From: Leucogyrophana mollusca
Taxonomy: Eukaryota; Basidiomycota; Agaricomycetes; Boletales
Direction of reading: 5' to 3'
Length of the DNA stretch: 59,842 nt
Assembly (NCBI GenBank): GCA_021014945.1
Contig: MU266501.1
Location: forward strand, 1 to 59,842
Of the stretch, positions 12,901 to 33,623 are shown in pieces. The translations under genes and the position numbers were made by a program. The notes under the pieces were generated by a model. The model was not told the origin of the DNA and made no database searches. It saw only the letters and a list, made by a program, of their open reading frames with translations. The stretch's first letter is position 1, and each line of letters starts with the position of its first letter.

Positions 12901-15900
12901 CATTTATGGGCGGCATTGACCTTTGTTTTGGGAGGTCAGCATCTTTTAGGACGCGCATTATCGTGTGACTGACTGTGCAATAGGTGGGATACTCCTCAGC
13001 ACGTTATCGTTGATGATCCAGAGATATCATCAGAGCAAACTGAAATATGGCCAGGTTGGGCTGTTCCCCTCTTACGGGAATATTGATTAACGTGAAACCT
13101 TTCAGGAAAGGACTACAGCAATCCCAGAATTCTCGATTTCCATACGCTGAATAAACCAGATGAGGATATGTATGACCGTACAAAAGTACCAAGGATGCCT
13201 TGGTGAGTACCAAGTTTGATAATGACAGATATCTTGCTCATCGGACTAGGCACGACGTTGGTATGCAAGTCGTCGGGCAACCAGCTCGTGATCTCGCGAG
13301 GCATTTCGTGGAGAGGTAACTATATTGGTTATTTCAATTTGCCTGCTTGGAGCTCACCGTCGACCCTGCAGGTGGAATTATCTGCTCAGGATCAAGGTTT
13401 GTGATACTACAGAATATTCCACCCGAGCATATCTTTACGTGCTAGTTAGAACCACTCGAGGGTTATGCCGTTCTTGATACCTCCCCCTGAATTCAAGCCA
13501 GGGGAGCTCGCCGCCATGGGTCTGACTGGCACATGCGAAATGCAGATATGCAGATCCGCAGGTCCCTGGTCCCTAGGAACTCCTGGCCGAATCGAGCACT
13601 CCATCCAGAATGCATATTTAAAAGGCACGAGTTTGCGTTGACTCAAAGGGTCCCTCCACTAATGATTATGGGACGGCAGCTATTGAACTCTCTGAGCATT
13701 TTGTCTACATCGAGAATCAGTTCTTTATCACATCGTAAGAATATTCGATGCTTGGAGTGCCGGCTCTTATTTCTTGACAGAACTGTTGTCAATGACGTCA
13801 AAGTCGAAAACCAGATTGGCGACGCTCTTGTTCATCGCATCATCCGAGCGCATCGCGAAGGCACCCCGTGGAAGTGTTGCATTGTTATACCCTTGTTCCC
13901 TGGTTTCCCCTTTCCCGTCGACCATAGTGACGCCAGTGCGGTAAGGAAGTGCTTTGTGAGATTTTTTGCGCGCTAATCGCTGCCTCGTAGATCCGAATCA
14001 TCTTGGAGTGCCAAAACCGTACCATCTCTCGTGGTCCTCATTCAATCTTCTCTCGCCTCCGGAAAGAGGGTATTGATGTATGTTTACTTTTAATATCATC
14101 AACCACCGACTAAGAACGCAAACGATCTCGCAGCCGGACAACTATATATCTGTGTTCTCACTGCGAAACTGGGCGAAAATGCGAGGTGACATTCTGACCA
14201 CGGAAATAGTGAGTGAAATGTCCTCCCGTCACTGTGATGGGCTGACGCCAGTATAGGTGTATATTCATGGGAAGGTAAGAATTCGTGATTTCCATCGCCA
14301 GAACGAGCCATGAAAGCCACGTAGGTTTGTATTGTGGATGACCGTTTGGCTATCATCGGGAGCGCGAACATCAACGAACGGTCCCAGCGTGGGGACCGCG
14401 ACTCTGAAATCGCCGCAGTCATCAGAGACACCGACATGATCGAAGGGTCTGTGCAACATTCTCTTATCTTTTGTGCCCTATTCACACAGCCTTTCTAGCA
14501 CAATGGCGGGGAGGCCATTCCAAGTGGGCCGCTTTGCGCATACCTTGCGTATGCGCCTCATGCGAGAACACGTTGGGGTTGACGTCGACGCGCTTTCCGA
14601 AGAGGAATATATTGCGGGCCCTGAAATCACACCTGAGCATCAGCAAGAAGCATGGGACCCCGACACAGAACAAGAATATGGCCGCGACAAAGACGTGACT
14701 CAAGCCAAACATGAAACTCCCATACGAAACCTGCTCGGCGTCGCTGGAGAAGGTATCAAGCAATGTAGGTCTTCTGGGCCCTCAAAACGTTGTAATCTAA
14801 CCAATATACGTAGCGGCACACGCTGCTGGCGATGCAGCTGTGATGTCTGCGTCTAGGACATTCCGGAAACCTCTCACCGAGCTGGAGTTCCACCAGCCAG
14901 ACACACCGGATCAGGATGCATCCATACAGGAGGAGCGTATGACATACAGCCGAGAAGGCAAGAAAGAGCCCGGTTTTGCCAGCGCGATGGTTCCGACCCT
15001 GGAAGAGAAGACTATCGCCGAACACCTCCCAGCTGAAGCCCAAGCCAACGGCGCTCCTATCGGTGACAAACTGCAAAACCGTGAGGAGGGCCGAGGAAGT
15101 CCTGATGATCCGTCTGAAGCACATACCGCGGACGGGGAAGCTTTTGGTGCTCCTGCACATGCATCAAAGAACCCTGAGATCGACGATGAGCCTCCTCACG
15201 CGGAGTCGGGGGTCAACGACGCAGACGAGGAGGAACGAGCGGCTCCGGCGACGAGGTCTATCTTGCGGAAACATCTGGCCGGAAACCTAGGCAACAAGAC
15301 CTGGACCCTGCCCACTCCTGCACCTAACGTAGATCCCCATGGGTTTGAAGACCCGGTTTCTGATGCGTTCTGGAAGAGTGTATGGGTCGCATGTGCTGTG
15401 CACAATGTGAGTGCTCGTTCGCACCCTGGTTGCATTGTTGATGAGACCCCTTCCAGACCGAGATATACCGCAAAGTTTTCCATGCTATACCCGACGATCT
15501 TGTCACGACCTGGAAACAGTACAAGGAGTTTGTGATGCATCATGAACGTTTTGCCAAGCCGGTGAGTAGGGTGTGGATCCTTTATATATCTCATTCATAT
15601 CAACGTTTCGGTCAGGCAAAGGACAGCCATTCCCCAGACCCTGTGGCGCGGGTGCCCTCTGAGACCGCTTACAATGATGGACCATACCAAAAAGGCGGAG
15701 TTGCGGATAAAGCGGAACAAAGCAAAGAGTACTTCGATGGGAGTAGTGGTGGCTCGTCGACGAACCCCCACACGGCAGCTCAAGAGAAGGAAACTCGGAG
15801 CCGAAAAGGGCCTCGTGGAAGCGAGCCTTTCGACAAGAAGGACAAGGAAGAGATGGAGCAGCTCTTGAAAGACCTTCGGGGACATCTAGGTGAGTTACCT

Positions 15901-16085
15901 AGTTTGGTGGGCATCGGTTTGGTTGCTAATGTAGATCCAGTCGTACATCCTCTGCGCTTCCTCGAAGGGGAGGATATAGCCGAGAACTTCCTCTTCAATG
16001 CCGATAGGTATGTGCGTGTGCTAATGAAGGGGTCACCTTGTTCACTGAAATACACAGAATGATGCCGCTGCCTATTTACGACTAA
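9935..16085 (+). CDS. SPO14: Phospholipase D (PX-PH-HKD type, Spo14/PLD1-like)
   Basis: Large split gene from ATG 9935 to TAA 16083-16085. It starts with a low-complexity Ser/Pro-rich region of about 280 residues. A PX-like segment follows ([20 protein letters not shown] near 10940, [11 protein letters not shown] near 11140). A PH-like segment comes next, with [16 protein letters not shown] near 11500. The first catalytic HxKxxxxD motif is HEKLCVID near 12870-12890, followed by [13 protein letters not shown]. The second is rebuilt across an intron near 14270-14340 (HGKVCIVDD, then [10 protein letters not shown]). [10 protein letters not shown] near 13710 is also diagnostic. The enzyme hydrolyses phosphatidylcholine to phosphatidic acid and choline at membranes and affects vesicle traffic and signalling. 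The C-terminal 400 or so residues are acidic and poorly conserved. At least ten short introns are present. Confidence 0.9.
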
Positions 16086-16240
16086 ACTGATAACTCGAAA
16101 TCGCAGGATTGACTGCTCAATCGGACACGGACACACTCGCACAGCATACACAGACATATGTATTTGTAATCTTTACACCGTCTCGTCATTCTTGCACTTC
16201 TTGCTTTCCTGGATAATATCATACATATGCGACGGCGCGC

Positions 16241-16704
16241 CTATTTGACCTCAATGTCAAAAATAAGTTTGTCTGCAGGAGTGATCAGACGGATGTCCTT
16301 GCCCCTCATATACAAACTGACCTGTGATCCACGGCGCTGTGGTCTGCTGATAGTCTGTGTGTGCCTTGTGAGGGCGATACAGGTTCAAGGCGTCTTCATT
16401 CTCGAACACGAATATGACACCTAGTTTCCCGAACCGAGCAGGGTGAACATAAGGTACATCGAGGTCTCGGAGTGGACACTTGCCTTCGTGGAATCCATGT
16501 GCAAGGGAGTTGGGAACTGTGCTCCCCCCAATGAAGCCTGAAATCGAAGGTATCTGGGAAGGTAGTGCGGCGAGAATCTCTTTAGTCCTTCTTATCTCAT
16601 CCTGGGTGGTCTCTGGCTTGAACTTCAGGAGAACTTGTCCCGAAATCAATTCGATCGAATGGGATTCCGCAGAAGGCGCTGGGCTTACCTATGTGGTGGA
16701 TCAT
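16241..16704 (-). CDS. Stress-responsive alpha/beta barrel (Dabb) domain protein
   Basis: Three exons on the minus strand join perfectly: 16704-16689 (only 16 bases, MIHHI), 16633-16322 and 16272-16241, giving 119 residues. The N-terminus MIHHIVLLKFKPE and the C-terminus KLIFDIEVK are the usual ends of fungal Dabb proteins. Histidines in YRPHKAHTDY fit the family. Dabb proteins are small dimeric barrels. Some are stress-induced and some act as cyclases or monooxygenases, so the role here is open. The gene is tail-to-tail with phospholipase D, about 155 bases apart. The tiny first exon could easily be missed by automatic annotation. Confidence 0.85.
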
Positions 16705-17420
16705 CAGGGTTATCGATGGTAGGTATGTATCGATGAAACTCAGAGCCATGGCCATACTAATACCTTCCTATTAATAGCCCGGTCATTCATGATCATGGTG
16801 TGAGTGGACTCGGATATGCGGGGCCCCGGGGCTGAGCAATCCAGCCAGGCCGCTCGCTGGATATAGCACTGTTCATAGTCCTGTGACATGGACACAATAT
16901 GCCTAGGAGGATCCGGTGCACTGTTGCCAGTCGGCGGGTCAAGCTACAAAGAATGTCTCTGGCTACGATAGCTGTGGTCAGGGGTCATCGATTTACAGAC
17001 ACGATTGAGTTGAGATTAAAGCAACATAGCTAATGAACTTGCTGGCTTCTTCTCTAGATCACGACATCGACCTGCCAGGAACATAATGGAGTGTATCCAA
17101 AGATGTGCAGAGATGCGCCTGCAAGTATCACAACTACAGGCGACCAAGTCCGCTACAAAGGTCAGGTGAAGCTAAACTGTACAGCTGGAGGCTGCATAGA
17201 CACTGGTACATGGGAGATAACACTTGGATTTCGTTGGGCTGTTCACATACTTTCCCGAAGCAAGTGAAGTACATTCCAAATCACGAAAACACGAAGTGGT
17301 CGCATATCAGTGTGAACGGCTCGTCATTTGTACTCCGCGGCGGTCGGGGTCCAAAAAAGTTGTTGAATCGGGGAAAGGGTAGTTTAGTCAGCAGACGAAT
17401 CTTTGACCTCGCCATCCACG
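16705..17420. other. Intergenic region between the Dabb gene and PRP8
   Basis: About 700 bases lie between the divergent Dabb and PRP8 starts. A plus-strand open frame at 17105-17698 runs into PRP8 exon 1 in another frame and has no motif, so it was left out. Nothing else was recognised; both promoters should lie here. Confidence 0.4.
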
Positions 17421-26150
<8,730 letters not shown>

Positions 26151-26405
26151 TGTATCTCTTGAGCTACTCGCTTTGACTGGTTTGGCTTGCTGTAATCGTC
26201 GTACACATACATGCTGTAGATCTAGTTTTTGCAATTGCAATCTTTTCTCATGATTGAATCTGAATGTCGTGTCCTCCCCGTATTAAAACAATATTTTAAC
26301 CAGCATCTTGTAAGGTAAAGTGATACAACCTCGGTGCGAAGGGAATAAAATTGAATGGCATACGGTCTTGCAAATGCAACAAAGAAAATCGAAGATCTGG
26401 GGTAA

Positions 26406-29400
26406 CTACATTGCAGCGAATCCAAGAGAAATAACCGAGCCGTGTTGCGATAACGAGACAAATTTGCTGCCTTCCTGGGATTCAGACTCAGTCTTATCCT
26501 GCAATCTGTCGTTAGCGACCAGCTGCCGAGATCCACGTCGGGGTGGAGGAGACAAGGACGTGATCTCTGGAGCACTCGGGAGCTGCTCTGGCGGTGCTGG
26601 TCTGTTGGGGTTTCGTGGAGGGGGTTTCGGTACAGTGGGCGTGATGGGAGTAGCAAGTTGAAGGAAGCTGGGGTCGTTCTGCATTGTCGTTATTGGCTCC
26701 CCTATGGGTGTGCCAGGAACCGGCGAGGCGATGAAGGTCGTTGGAGGTATTGGCGAAGAAGATCGTACTGAGGCGTCGGAATCGTACAAGTGAAGCGGCT
26801 GGCTGGGAATCATGGGAGATGGGGCGCTTAGAATGCGCAGGCGTTGCTTAATGGACATACTGCGGGTGGATGATGAGGAAGGTGCAGGGGCAGGAGGCAG
26901 CGACAAGTGGCCGGATTGTGGGGATCCGGGAATGGAATAAAGGTCGGTAGGAGGGGTATTCGTGCCGCTGCTCGTGCTTCGGCGATGGGAGTACCCCGGC
27001 TCGTCAGGACGGGGAGGTAACACCGTTGAGGGGGGAGGCTTTGGCGCCGTCAGTGACAGTCTTAGCGCACGTTGGGCAACTGCACTTCGGAAGCCTTTCT
27101 GAGGTGAATCTGCTTGGGGACGAGCCTCCACCTGTGATGGGGCAGGCGGAGGAGCGAAATTCGGGGCCGGACGCGGGGGCGGCATAGACCGACGCTTAGA
27201 CGACGCCCGTGATATGGCCGGACGCGAGCTCGACGTGCTTGTTGTGTTGCTGCTATACGCAGACGAACTTGACGTGCGTTTCCAAAACGAGGGGGAGGCG
27301 GATACGGCACTCTGCGGGCTCAGCCCCGAATGATTAGATGATGCACTGCTTGGAGGTCGTTCAGCGGCGTATGGATGGTGCTGGGTCTGCACGATCGCAG
27401 GGGGCTGGCTGTCTTCGGGCACAGAGGGTGGGGGACCACTAGGCGGGGTCAATCGCTTTGGCAGAGTTCCTTGTCTTGACCACCGCTTCGCGCCGGAGGT
27501 TGTCACCTCTGGTGAGTGTCTCCCAAGAGTCGACACAGACTGCAACGATGTTGCACGTTCTCTCGGATCAGGCGATCCAGAACGAGGTGTGCTGGCACTG
27601 CCGCTAATACGCTGACGGGCTCGCTGTGTGCCATCCGAACCCTCGCTGGACTGGATTCCAAAGCTTCCTGCGACACTGCGGTTCCCGTCACTTTGCTGGT
27701 ATATACCAGGGCCCGTACTCTCGGCAGGGGGCGTTGGCGGGCCATTAGCTGTCATCCACGGCTTCTTCCGCGGGGCGGGTTGGAGAGATAGGGTATTCGG
27801 AGGGAGAGAGCGGCCACCGTGGCGTGTCATCCCGTTCCGTGGTGGAGACCACGTCTCGGCCTCCACAATCTTGAGCTCTGCGGCCGGGATGATGGCCGTC
27901 CCCGGTGGTGTAGATTTCAGGGAGGAGGTGATACTCGGTACAGGTGACTTTGTCTTGACGGTATTCGTACTGAGGGGGTGGGTGGGTGTTCCTGATACGT
28001 CACCCGTCCCGTTCGTGCGGAGCATGGTAAGTAAACTATTTCCCATCGTCCCAAACGAGTCTTCGACCTGCTGTTCACGGTGCGAGTAGTCGACGGACGG
28101 CGAGCGCGAACGCGTGGTGAACATGCCCTTGATGGTCGATACTGTGTGACCCGTTGCAGACGACTTCGACGCGAGGCTCAGAGAGCGGATGGACTGAGGA
28201 GGTGAGGGTGAGGACGATGTACGCGATGCTGGGGTCGTCGAGGCTGCCGGAGTCAGAGCGGGAGACTTCGACTGCGATGTAGAGATGATTCCCTGCAGAC
28301 GCATTGACAGCATCACATCCATGTCGCCTCTGGGCTCGTTTGCGCCCATGGCATGCGCCGGTATACCTAATCCTGCGCGTAGAGATCTAGTCAAACCTAG
28401 TTAGTATAAGTCATCCATGGCTGCACGAGTCAGCTGACCTTTGGCTCAGAATTGCGTTTTTTATAGCAGCGATCCATTGCTGCGCCTCGCCTTGGTCAAG
28501 CATCTGTAGGAACCACATCGTCCGTCCTCCCTCTTCCGGATTCAGCTCCTTCTTCTGGGCCCCGACATCTACCCCCCCTACTTTGACGACGCTGCCGCGT
28601 CCACCCACTTCCTCATCCGCAACATAAATCACACTGTCTTCCGTAATCTCGAGCCGCTCAATCTCACGTTCATCGGAGGCAGAAGATTTGAACAGATGAA
28701 GATGCGTTGTCTGCGAAGACGACGAAGAGAGCACCATGCAGCGCGTCTTCCACTGTTTGGCAAGCGCATATACAAGTAGCGACGATGGGGGGTAGAATTT
28801 TGGCAGCGTGGCAGACATTTTCACGAGCGACGTAAGTCCCCCGAGGGAAGCTGGGAATGGAAGGACTGGAGGGGTATGTGCGGGCGTTGCGGAGTTGTTG
28901 CGAGAGTGTGTGAGGGAAGATTGGCCCAAAGAACCTGCGCGGTGCCTCCCAGCCATGGAATGCATAGAGTGCGCAGTAGTATCGGGAGTGTCGCCGCGGT
29001 CGTGGGGGGCGTCGCTTAGCATCGCGTCGTCCTCGCCGTCCTCGTCTTCTTCACTTGGGCTCTCTGGCCTTGCGCGTAGTAGCTCAGGATCAAGTCCAAT
29101 CGACTGCGCAGCAGCATCACGCAAGCGTTCGCGTTCTTCTCCCTCCTCATCTCGTCTTGGCTGCGCGGTTATCTCGATAACCTCGGGCATTATAAGGTGT
29201 TGCGGGGGCGACCTCGCCATGGGTTTGCGCTTCCTACCGAATTTGAAGCCAAGAGCGTCAGAAGCGACGACGAGGAGACTTGTGCGATTCTTTTTCGTGG
29301 TGGGTGGGTCTGCGGTGGGAGAACGGGCTGGAACTGGATAGCTTTCGTAGGAGGTGAAGGAGGTAGAGGCATTATAATGCGTGGAGACGAGAGGGTCGGC

Positions 29401-30039
29401 ATCTGTATAGCGGGGTAACGAGCGAGAAAAGAGTCGCGTGTAAGTGATGTGCTTGAGAAAGCGGATGCAAAAACTAATGCAGAACCCGACTGACCGTAAC
29501 CGATAGAGGAAGAGTCGACGCTATCTACTGAGCGTTCTTTGCCTTTGGATTTGCTCTGTACAGACGAGCGACGGGCTCTGTCTGCGATCCACGAATCGAA
29601 AGTCTTTGAGGTCGAGTGGCTGCGTGATGGTGGTTGTTCGTGGGTGGCTGAGAAGCGTAGGTATGGAGGTACTGGCGAGGCAGCACGGCGTTGTGGGCTC
29701 ATGGTCGAGGACGAAGAATGTTGGTTGTACTGAAACCAAGAGGTGAAATTGTGAGACATGAAAAGCAGAAAAGAGACATCAGAAAAGCGGTGGAAGAGCA
29801 CAGGACCTTGCAGCGCTCAGTTCAGGATATGAATATGAATATTCATAGCTCAGCGGTAAGCCATCGCGGCAATTCCACAACTATAGCTCAAGGGCCAAAA
29901 GCTGCCAACAGCTCGGCGCCTTGTCCCTGTACGAAATCCGTGAGTATGAGAAAAAGAATAGGATTCTAACCTTGGACCAGCCCCAGTCTTGAACCGACTC
30001 GGCACTTGGGAACGCGAACTCGACCTCGTCGGCCTCCAT
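26406..30039 (-). CDS. PH-domain protein with long Ser/Pro-rich tail
   Basis: Four exons join in frame on the minus strand: 30039-29971 (MEADEVEFAFPSAESVQDWG...), 29729-29238, 29181-28439 and 28386-26406, giving 1,094 residues. The first intron is long for this window, about 240 bases. The start is supported by a pyrimidine-rich leader just upstream on the sense strand. A PH-like domain lies in exon 3: KQWKTRCMVLSSSSSQTTHL, then an acidic and glycine loop, ending TMWFLQMLDQGEAQQWIAAI. That end is the typical PH C-terminal helix. The remaining 650 or so residues are Ser/Pro/Thr-rich and probably disordered, with many SP sites. The likely role is a membrane- or cortex-associated scaffold; no catalytic domain is seen. 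An alternative start at 29702 (MSPQRRAAS) would skip exon 1. Confidence 0.75.
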
Positions 30040-30839
30040 CAAGCGTAAAATGGGAGAAATTACAGAGAGAAAACAAAATTATACACCCGACGAAAAAGAA
30101 GAGAAAAATATCTAGCACGAGAAAGAAGAAAAAATCGAAGGGTGAGGCGAGGTATAATCTGAAACTAGAGCGCTTCCAAACCGCTCAGCTGAGCCGTTCC
30201 GTTCATTTATGACAGTATTACATCGGCTGTGCACCCAGCTTATACCCTACTCATACTAGTGCCTCCAGCTACAAGTCATCATCGTCTGCAGCTAGTCATC
30301 GTCACGAATTGTATCTACTGCCTTGCATACTTTGTACAAACCGAATATCTCACGAGAATAGCATTCCATCAATCCACCATCCACATCAGCTTCGAAGAAC
30401 CATCCCATGCGTTGATGCGGCCCCGATATCTCGTCTCGTGGAAGCTGCCTCACCTCATCACTGCGCAATCAGAGTCCGTGGAGCATCCTGTACCTGCGAT
30501 TTAATAAACCTCCAGGTGGTGTCCAGGGGCCCATCAACATCACTATCACTGATGTTGAGAGTGTTGTCTCAAGCAGGCGAGAACATTAGACAGGGGATGA
30601 TGGTGATGCGGCGCACGGGGGAAACCGCTAACCACGGAGAGCGCCGTAAGCATGCGCTGATAGGAGAGTCAGAGTCCATGTGTATGAATAGTGATCATGC
30701 AGTATCGTGTTCCGTTGACAAATATCACGAGAAAAATAGGAAGAAAATGCGATGCAAATTGACCCTGGCGCCGGCGATTCAACAAGCAGAACAATAGGAG
30801 TCACGCAGAAAACTCACCGAAAACACCACCCTGCCCAGC
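30040..30839. other. Intergenic region with pyrimidine-rich leader
   Basis: About 800 bases lie between the end of the coiled-coil gene and the start of the PH gene, both on the minus strand. On the plus strand, 30050-30160 is very rich in A and G, so the minus-strand leader of the PH gene is CT-rich, as is common before fungal start sites. Nothing else was recognised. Confidence 0.45.
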
Positions 30840-31960
30840 TCATGGTCGATGAGACTGCCTCTTGTAGGTCCCAAACGGACCCACAGTCCCCGGCGCGCCG
30901 CCCAGCATCTTCCTCTGCCCCATCACACTCGCAGTCCGTTGTATCTCCGGTTTCCTGGGCCCGGAATCTCCACTGCCGTCCATCATCATCTCATCATGGA
31001 CATCCTCACCCAAAAGCCGCCGGAGAACTATGTTTTCCCGCTCCAGCCTTGAAAGCTCGCATTCCCTTTCGAGGGCCCATTCTCCTTTGCTTTCGGACTC
31101 AGATGCAGAGTCGGGGGATGGCGGTACAGGCGAGGAGACACTGCCTGAGGACAAGGGCTCCTCGCCTTGGACAGAGCGCATGAGGCGGCGCAGCGCGTTG
31201 GAGATCCGCGTCAGAGCTTCCGAATGCGCAGTGCTGAACGCAAGGTCGCGGGTGGCGCCCTCTGATTCACGCACAAGGAGCTTTGATTCGTACTCTCGAA
31301 TGAGGGCGAGTTCGTGTTCCTGGACGTCTCGCTGCAGAGCGCGGGTACCAGCCGAATTGTTAATTCAGAAAAGAAAGGCACACGTGAAAAATCTGACGTA
31401 CGGCGCGAGTCCGAAACGCACTCATAACATTCTCGAGCGTCTGTTCGTACTCCTTGATCAACGAGATAAGCTGCTTGTTGTCACGTTGCAGAGTCTGATT
31501 CTCCGCGGAGAGCGACGCGTTCATGCGTTCTAGCTCTGCATTGTATGCATCTGGCACCCAAGTTCAGATTAGTTTATCCAATAACATAATGGCCTGCGTA
31601 TCGACAGTAGGCTTCTGGCGTCCAAGGCGCCATTGGGTAAGGCAGACCCACCCTTTGGTTTATCGAGATTGAACCTACAGAGGCTCAGCTCAGGGCAGCT
31701 CCATTACTGGACATCAAACTCACCTCCGCAGAACAAAGCCCGTCTGGGCGTGCGTCGCCTGGTTCTACCTCGCGCCTCAGTCAGCGAGGGCACTGTTCAT
31801 TACTGCCCCCGTCCCACACCGAACTCACCTTTACATTTCCAGCCGAAGAATGCAGCGATATCGAGATGGAACGATTCTGTGTGAGCTGCTCCGATAGCTC
31901 TGTGATTAAGCTGAGGAGCCGGACGAGGTCTTGGTCGCTGTTCCCGTCCAGGATCGCCAT
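30840..31960 (-). CDS. SIKE/FGFR1OP2-like coiled-coil protein (candidate STRIPAK subunit)
   Basis: Five exons fit exactly: 31960-31829, 31758-31724, 31674-31652, 31550-31402 and 31331-30840, giving 276 residues. The N-terminal half is coiled coil with ELSEQLTQNRS, TGFVLRRFNLDKPK (rebuilt across two introns), ENQTLQRDNKQLISLIKEYE and QTLENVMSAFRTRA. This pattern resembles the SIKE/FGFR1OP2 family (block around the phrase ALELIM-like 'LENVM'). Its fungal member, SCI1 in Sordaria, is a small coiled-coil component of the STRIPAK phosphatase-kinase complex needed for hyphal fusion. The C-terminal part is Ser/Pro/Glu-rich with a second short helix (RLERENIVLRRLLGE). Family assignment is from pattern memory and is moderately sure; intact coding structure is well supported. 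Confidence 0.75.
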
Positions 31961-32147
31961 GGTCTGGTCCGTCTGGAGGGCGTCGGGAGTTGCCGAATGT
32001 CACCTTTCCTTTCCCTTGAGCGCTAAAAAGTAAGCAATTTGCTATTTTGACTAACTCCAATCAGTACAGTCTATATAGTCCAGTGATACTGATATTCTAG
32101 TAGTACTTGCAGTCGTGGTCAGTCCGAGCTTTAACTGTGCTCAATTC

Positions 32148-32939
32148 TCACACTACCCTCGCAAATGCACGCTCGACGAGCTCCCTTCCTCCCCCCTCCC
32201 AGTCATCCCAGCATTGTGCATACAAAAGTGAATCTCTTCCCTGCAATCCGGGCAGCGGGTCACCTTCCCTCGACGGCTTACCCCCTTCTTTTGGGAATCC
32301 CTCCACCTCCGGCATACCACACGCCCACCTCATCAAACCCTCATACTTGAGGCCCATTCGCATTGCTAGCCCACTAGAGCCTGCATTCATCAGCCCAGTA
32401 ACCCACGTCACACGGCGCATCCCGAGTCCTGGCGACGCTGCGCTGGGCAATTCGAATGCCCATCGGAGAATCAGTCCCACCGCGTGCGAGCCGACGTGTG
32501 TGCGCTGGAATGCTGGGAGAACGATCACAGGTCCGATCTCGGTCACGAGTGCGTCTGGCACTGTGTGTATTAGCCCGATGGCGCCCGCGAGCGACCCGCC
32601 GAGGGTAGGGCGTGTGGTGTCAGGGCGCGTGGTGTCGATGACGGCGAACAGGACGTGCAGCTTATCCCGCCGCATGAACGACTCGACGCAGCGCAGGAAA
32701 TCGCCGGGGCCCTCGAGAGCCAGGGGCATCAATTTGAACATGGACTCTTTTCCTCGTGTCCCCTCGAGAAAAGCTTCGCCGTGAAGGCGTGGTATGAATG
32801 GCACGAGCTTGAGCTTTGAAGTCGACAGCTCTTTTGGGACGGGGTATATGAAATTTAGGTCATATGGGTCTGGCCCGTACAGGTCTGCGTCGGCAACGAT
32901 ATCTGGCGCAGCAGCTACGCAGGAGTTAATGAAGGACAT
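32148..32939 (-). CDS. GNAT family N-acetyltransferase (RimJ/RimL-like), copy 1
   Basis: Single-exon gene of 263 residues starting at MSFINSCVAAAPD. The open frame extends upstream to 33038, but the chosen Met matches the start of the third copy (MSFTNSY). GNAT features include the strand and loop VIVLPAFQRTHVGSHAVGL, where the Q/R-x-x-G-x-G/A-like turn binds acetyl-CoA. A later segment, AMRMGLKYEGLMRW, resembles the C-terminal 'GF-x-x-EG' strand of RimJ/RimL-type enzymes. The C-terminus is rich in W and D (YAQCWDDWEGGGRE). The substrate is unknown; fungal relatives acetylate small molecules, polyamines or proteins. This is the intact gene of the tandem pair. Confidence 0.85.
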   Translation of the reverse strand: MSFINSCVAAAPDIVADADLYGPDPYDLNFIYPVPKELSTSKLKLVPFIPRLHGEAFLEGTRGKESMFKLMPLALEGPGDFLRCVESFMRRDKLHVLFAVIDTTRPDTTRPTLGGSLAGAIGLIHTVPDALVTEIGPVIVLPAFQRTHVGSHAVGLILRWAFELPSAASPGLGMRRVTWVTGLMNAGSSGLAMRMGLKYEGLMRWACGMPEVEGFPKEGGKPSREGDPLPGLQGRDSLLYAQCWDDWEGGGRELVERAFARVV

Positions 32940-33623
32940 GGAATGTTCAGTCTTTTCTAAGATGAAGAATCGATCGAGAGTTGGTTTATAATGAAGAATT
33001 TGATTCTGACTCGATCGAATTATAGTCGAGTCACTCAAGTGTCACTCACCCGAGATGATCATGAGATCTACAGGTGTCCATGCTCTCGCCAACTCCGCGG
33101 CGTCAAGTTTGACTCGGGGACGCCTATTAGAATTGATGGCAGAGTAGCGCTCACGTCGTTGTAAGAAGGCGCTCACTTTGAATGAATGCCTATATCGACA
33201 TAGAATCGCAATTCATGTGGGACGTGCGATTCAGAGTGTGATGGGTGCGTGCGCGGCCTGGTTACCGTGCTACAAGGCACATCGTAACAGATTGGAGGAC
33301 CCGATAAGGCTCGAAACCGGGATAGTCTCAGACCTACTTAGGATCTCCTAGGGTACTAAAAAGGTCAGATGAACCAGTGGCAGATTGCAGACAGGTGTAC
33401 TCACACAACAGACATCGCACCACCCAGATGCATTAACAATAAAAAACGCATTCGGTGGATGCACAAGAATCTGTTCGAAGTTGCCTACCAGAAAGTTGTA
33501 GGCAACGGCTGCCAGCGTTTTGTGAGTTACTTGCGATGTCCACGTCTTTCACTACCGGCGTTGAATGATGGTTTGCTCTGCTTTCATAGAACTGCCAAAT
33601 ATGCGATAGGTCGCCTCTGCTTG
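32940..33623. other. Intergenic region within duplication copy A
   Basis: This spacer lies between the GNAT copy 1 start and the stop of the secreted-protein gene. It is closely matched by the same spacer in copy B (35487-36180). No coding motif was found. It should contain the GNAT promoter. Confidence 0.5.

Noticed and set aside
29840..29900. TAGCTCAGCGGTAAGCC, a tRNA A-box-like sequence
   Set aside because: No matching B-box or cloverleaf at proper spacing. It lies inside the first intron of the PH gene.
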